From: an uncultured Bacteroidota bacterium
GTDB lineage: Bacteria > Bacteroidota > Bacteroidia > Bacteroidales > 4484-276
Direction of reading: 5' to 3'
Length of the DNA stretch: 9,144 nt
Assembly: GCA_903930725.1 (NCBI GenBank)
Contig: CAIYZW010001003.1
Location: 1 to 9,144, forward strand
Part shown: positions 7,939-9,144 of the stretch, piece after piece
Layout of the letters: every line of letters starts with the position of its first letter
How positions within the stretch are numbered: position 1 is the first letter of the stretch
Position numbers and translations under genes: made by a program
Notes under the pieces: generated by a model
The model's input: only the letters and a program-made list of their open reading frames with translations
Database searches by the model: none
Told to the model about the DNA's origin: nothing

Positions 7939-9144
7939 ATGAAACTAAATAAATTTATATTTCAAAGTGCTTTTGCTCTGCTTGTCCTTTTAAGTTTTTC
8001 AGGGTGCGAAAAGTTCCTCGAGGAACCTGCCGAAAACAAAACTTTTACCGGAGCAACCGATTACACTAAAAGCGAAAATATGATTCTGCCTCTGATTGGC
8101 ACATACACCGAATTCAATAACACCGAATGGGAAGATTTTCCATTAATTTCGGTTCGTGGTGATGACGTAAATGCCGGTGGACTTGGCGACCAGCAGGATT
8201 ATGCCGAGACTGACAATTACAATTACAACAAGGATTATTGGATGTACAACTCGCTTTGGCAGAATTACTATCAAAATATGTTCTCAGCCAATTCCTCGAT
8301 CGAACAAATTGCTCTTTACAAAGAAAGTGGTGGAAGCGAAGCTTTGGCTAACCAATACACCGCCGAAGTAAAAGTTCTGAAATCGTGGTGGTTATTCCAA
8401 CTCAGCCGCGTTTGGGGAACAATACTTGTTCCACCTACATCAAGCCCGTCTGATTTATTTGTTACTCCGCTGAGCAACAAAGATGAAGTGATGCAAATCA
8501 TTTCGGATATGATGGACGAAGCGATTCCAAACCTTCCGGCAGTAAGACCTAACGAGCGTACCGACATACCTGGTGGTGTAACAAAATTCACTGCCTATGC
8601 TATGAAGGCACTTGCCAATCTTGAATTAAAAAATTATCAGGTTGTTGCCGATGCAACCGGAGAGATTATCAAATCCGGAAAATTCCAGCTCGAATCTGAT
8701 TTTTATGAACTTTTCAAAATCCAGGGTAAACTGAACAATGAAAACCTCTGGGAAATGCAATATTCCGACCTTGGCCAACCTTCCGGTGATAATTATTCAT
8801 ACCTGTTTGCCTTCTTTGGGCCACAGGGCTGGACACCTAAAGTAACCGGTGCTGGTGATGGATGGGGTTTCTTTGAACCAAGCATAAAATACATTAAATT
8901 TATGCTCGACAGGAACGAAACCATTCGTTTGGAAACCAGTGTAATCTTTACTGATAGAGGCATTGCCGAGATTACAGCAGACCCGGATTACGCAAATTTA
9001 CCTTCCTGGATTTCAAGTACCACCCGCTCAGGTGATAAATTTAACGATTACGCCCGTGCCTTGTTTGCAAGCGGAAAACACTATCTTCCATCCGAACAGT
9101 TAACACCGGGACGTACCGATTACGGAACAAATAAAAACTTTACC
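7939..9144 (+). CDS. SusD/RagB-family outer-membrane lipoprotein, 3'-partial
   Basis: An open frame runs from the ATG at 7939 to the end of the window without a stop (402 codons seen; family members are usually 500 or more). The start is a lipoprotein signal peptide: MKLNK, a hydrophobic stretch, then the lipobox SFSGC with Cys23 as the lipidated residue. The next residues, EKFLEEP, are the common acidic SusD beginning and resemble a surface-export signal. Family patterns follow: YNSLWQNYYQNMFSANSSIEQI in the N-terminal TPR region, an AEVKVLKSWWLFQLSRVWG helix matching the conserved 'A-Y-F-L-R-G' block, MMDEAIPNLP, and GGVTKFTAYAMKALANLEL. SusD proteins cap the SusC barrel and bind the glycan, which fits the position 18 bases after the transporter gene. 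The missing part should hold the rest of the C-terminal SusD domain. Confidence 0.96.
   Translation, partial: MKLNKFIFQSAFALLVLLSFSGCEKFLEEPAENKTFTGATDYTKSENMILPLIGTYTEFNNTEWEDFPLISVRGDDVNAGGLGDQQDYAETDNYNYNKDYWMYNSLWQNYYQNMFSANSSIEQIALYKESGGSEALANQYTAEVKVLKSWWLFQLSRVWGTILVPPTSSPSDLFVTPLSNKDEVMQIISDMMDEAIPNLPAVRPNERTDIPGGVTKFTAYAMKALANLELKNYQVVADATGEIIKSGKFQLESDFYELFKIQGKLNNENLWEMQYSDLGQPSGDNYSYLFAFFGPQGWTPKVTGAGDGWGFFEPSIKYIKFMLDRNETIRLETSVIFTDRGIAEITADPDYANLPSWISSTTRSGDKFNDYARALFASGKHYLPSEQLTPGRTDYGTNKNFT

Noticed and set aside
8316..8591. Minus-strand 91-codon frame opposite the SusD-like gene
   Set aside because: It is the shadow of a clear SusD coding frame and resembles no family.

Overview
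The window is a stretch of a Bacteroidota genome. Three things show this: a SusC/SusD pair (a hallmark of the phylum), two proteins ending in type IX secretion (T9SS) C-terminal sorting domains, and AT-rich starts without Shine-Dalgarno sites plus TAnnTTTG-like -7 promoter elements. T9SS together with SusCD-type glycan uptake suggests a free-living polysaccharide degrader, for example in the Marinilabiliales/Prolixibacteraceae or a Cytophaga/Chitinophaga-like group. That placement is a guess and the sequence does not fix it. All four genes lie on the + strand. I see no RNA gene, CRISPR array, insertion sequence or attachment site.

Layout: (1) bases 1-2349 hold the 3' part of a large secreted glycoside hydrolase: a carbohydrate-binding-like jelly roll, a fibronectin type III module, a GH144/'glucoamylase'-fold catalytic domain and a T9SS sorting domain. 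Its start lies before the window. (2) 2350-2511 is a short AT-rich gap with a candidate promoter. (3) 2512-4428 encodes a secreted, enzyme-free binding protein with two tandem jelly-roll-like repeats, two starch-binding/CBM48-like beta-sandwich modules and a T9SS sorting domain. (4) A strong intrinsic terminator at 4454-4481 closes that unit. (5) 4482-4845 is a 364-base non-coding stretch with candidate promoter elements and a possible structured leader. (6) 4846-7920 is a complete SusC-like TonB-dependent transporter. (7) 7939 to the window end is a SusD-like lipoprotein cut by the right edge (402 codons visible).

Inferred joint role: this is a polysaccharide utilization locus. The hydrolase would cut a glucan outside the cell, the modular binding protein would hold the polymer at the surface, and the SusC/SusD pair would capture and import the oligosaccharides. 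The hydrolase matches the family that contains bacterial endo-beta-1,2-glucanases (GH144), so a beta-1,2-glucan is the leading substrate guess. The alpha-glucan-type modules in the neighbouring protein leave this open. No regulator (hybrid two-component system, ECF sigma/anti-sigma pair or SusR-like protein) lies in the window.
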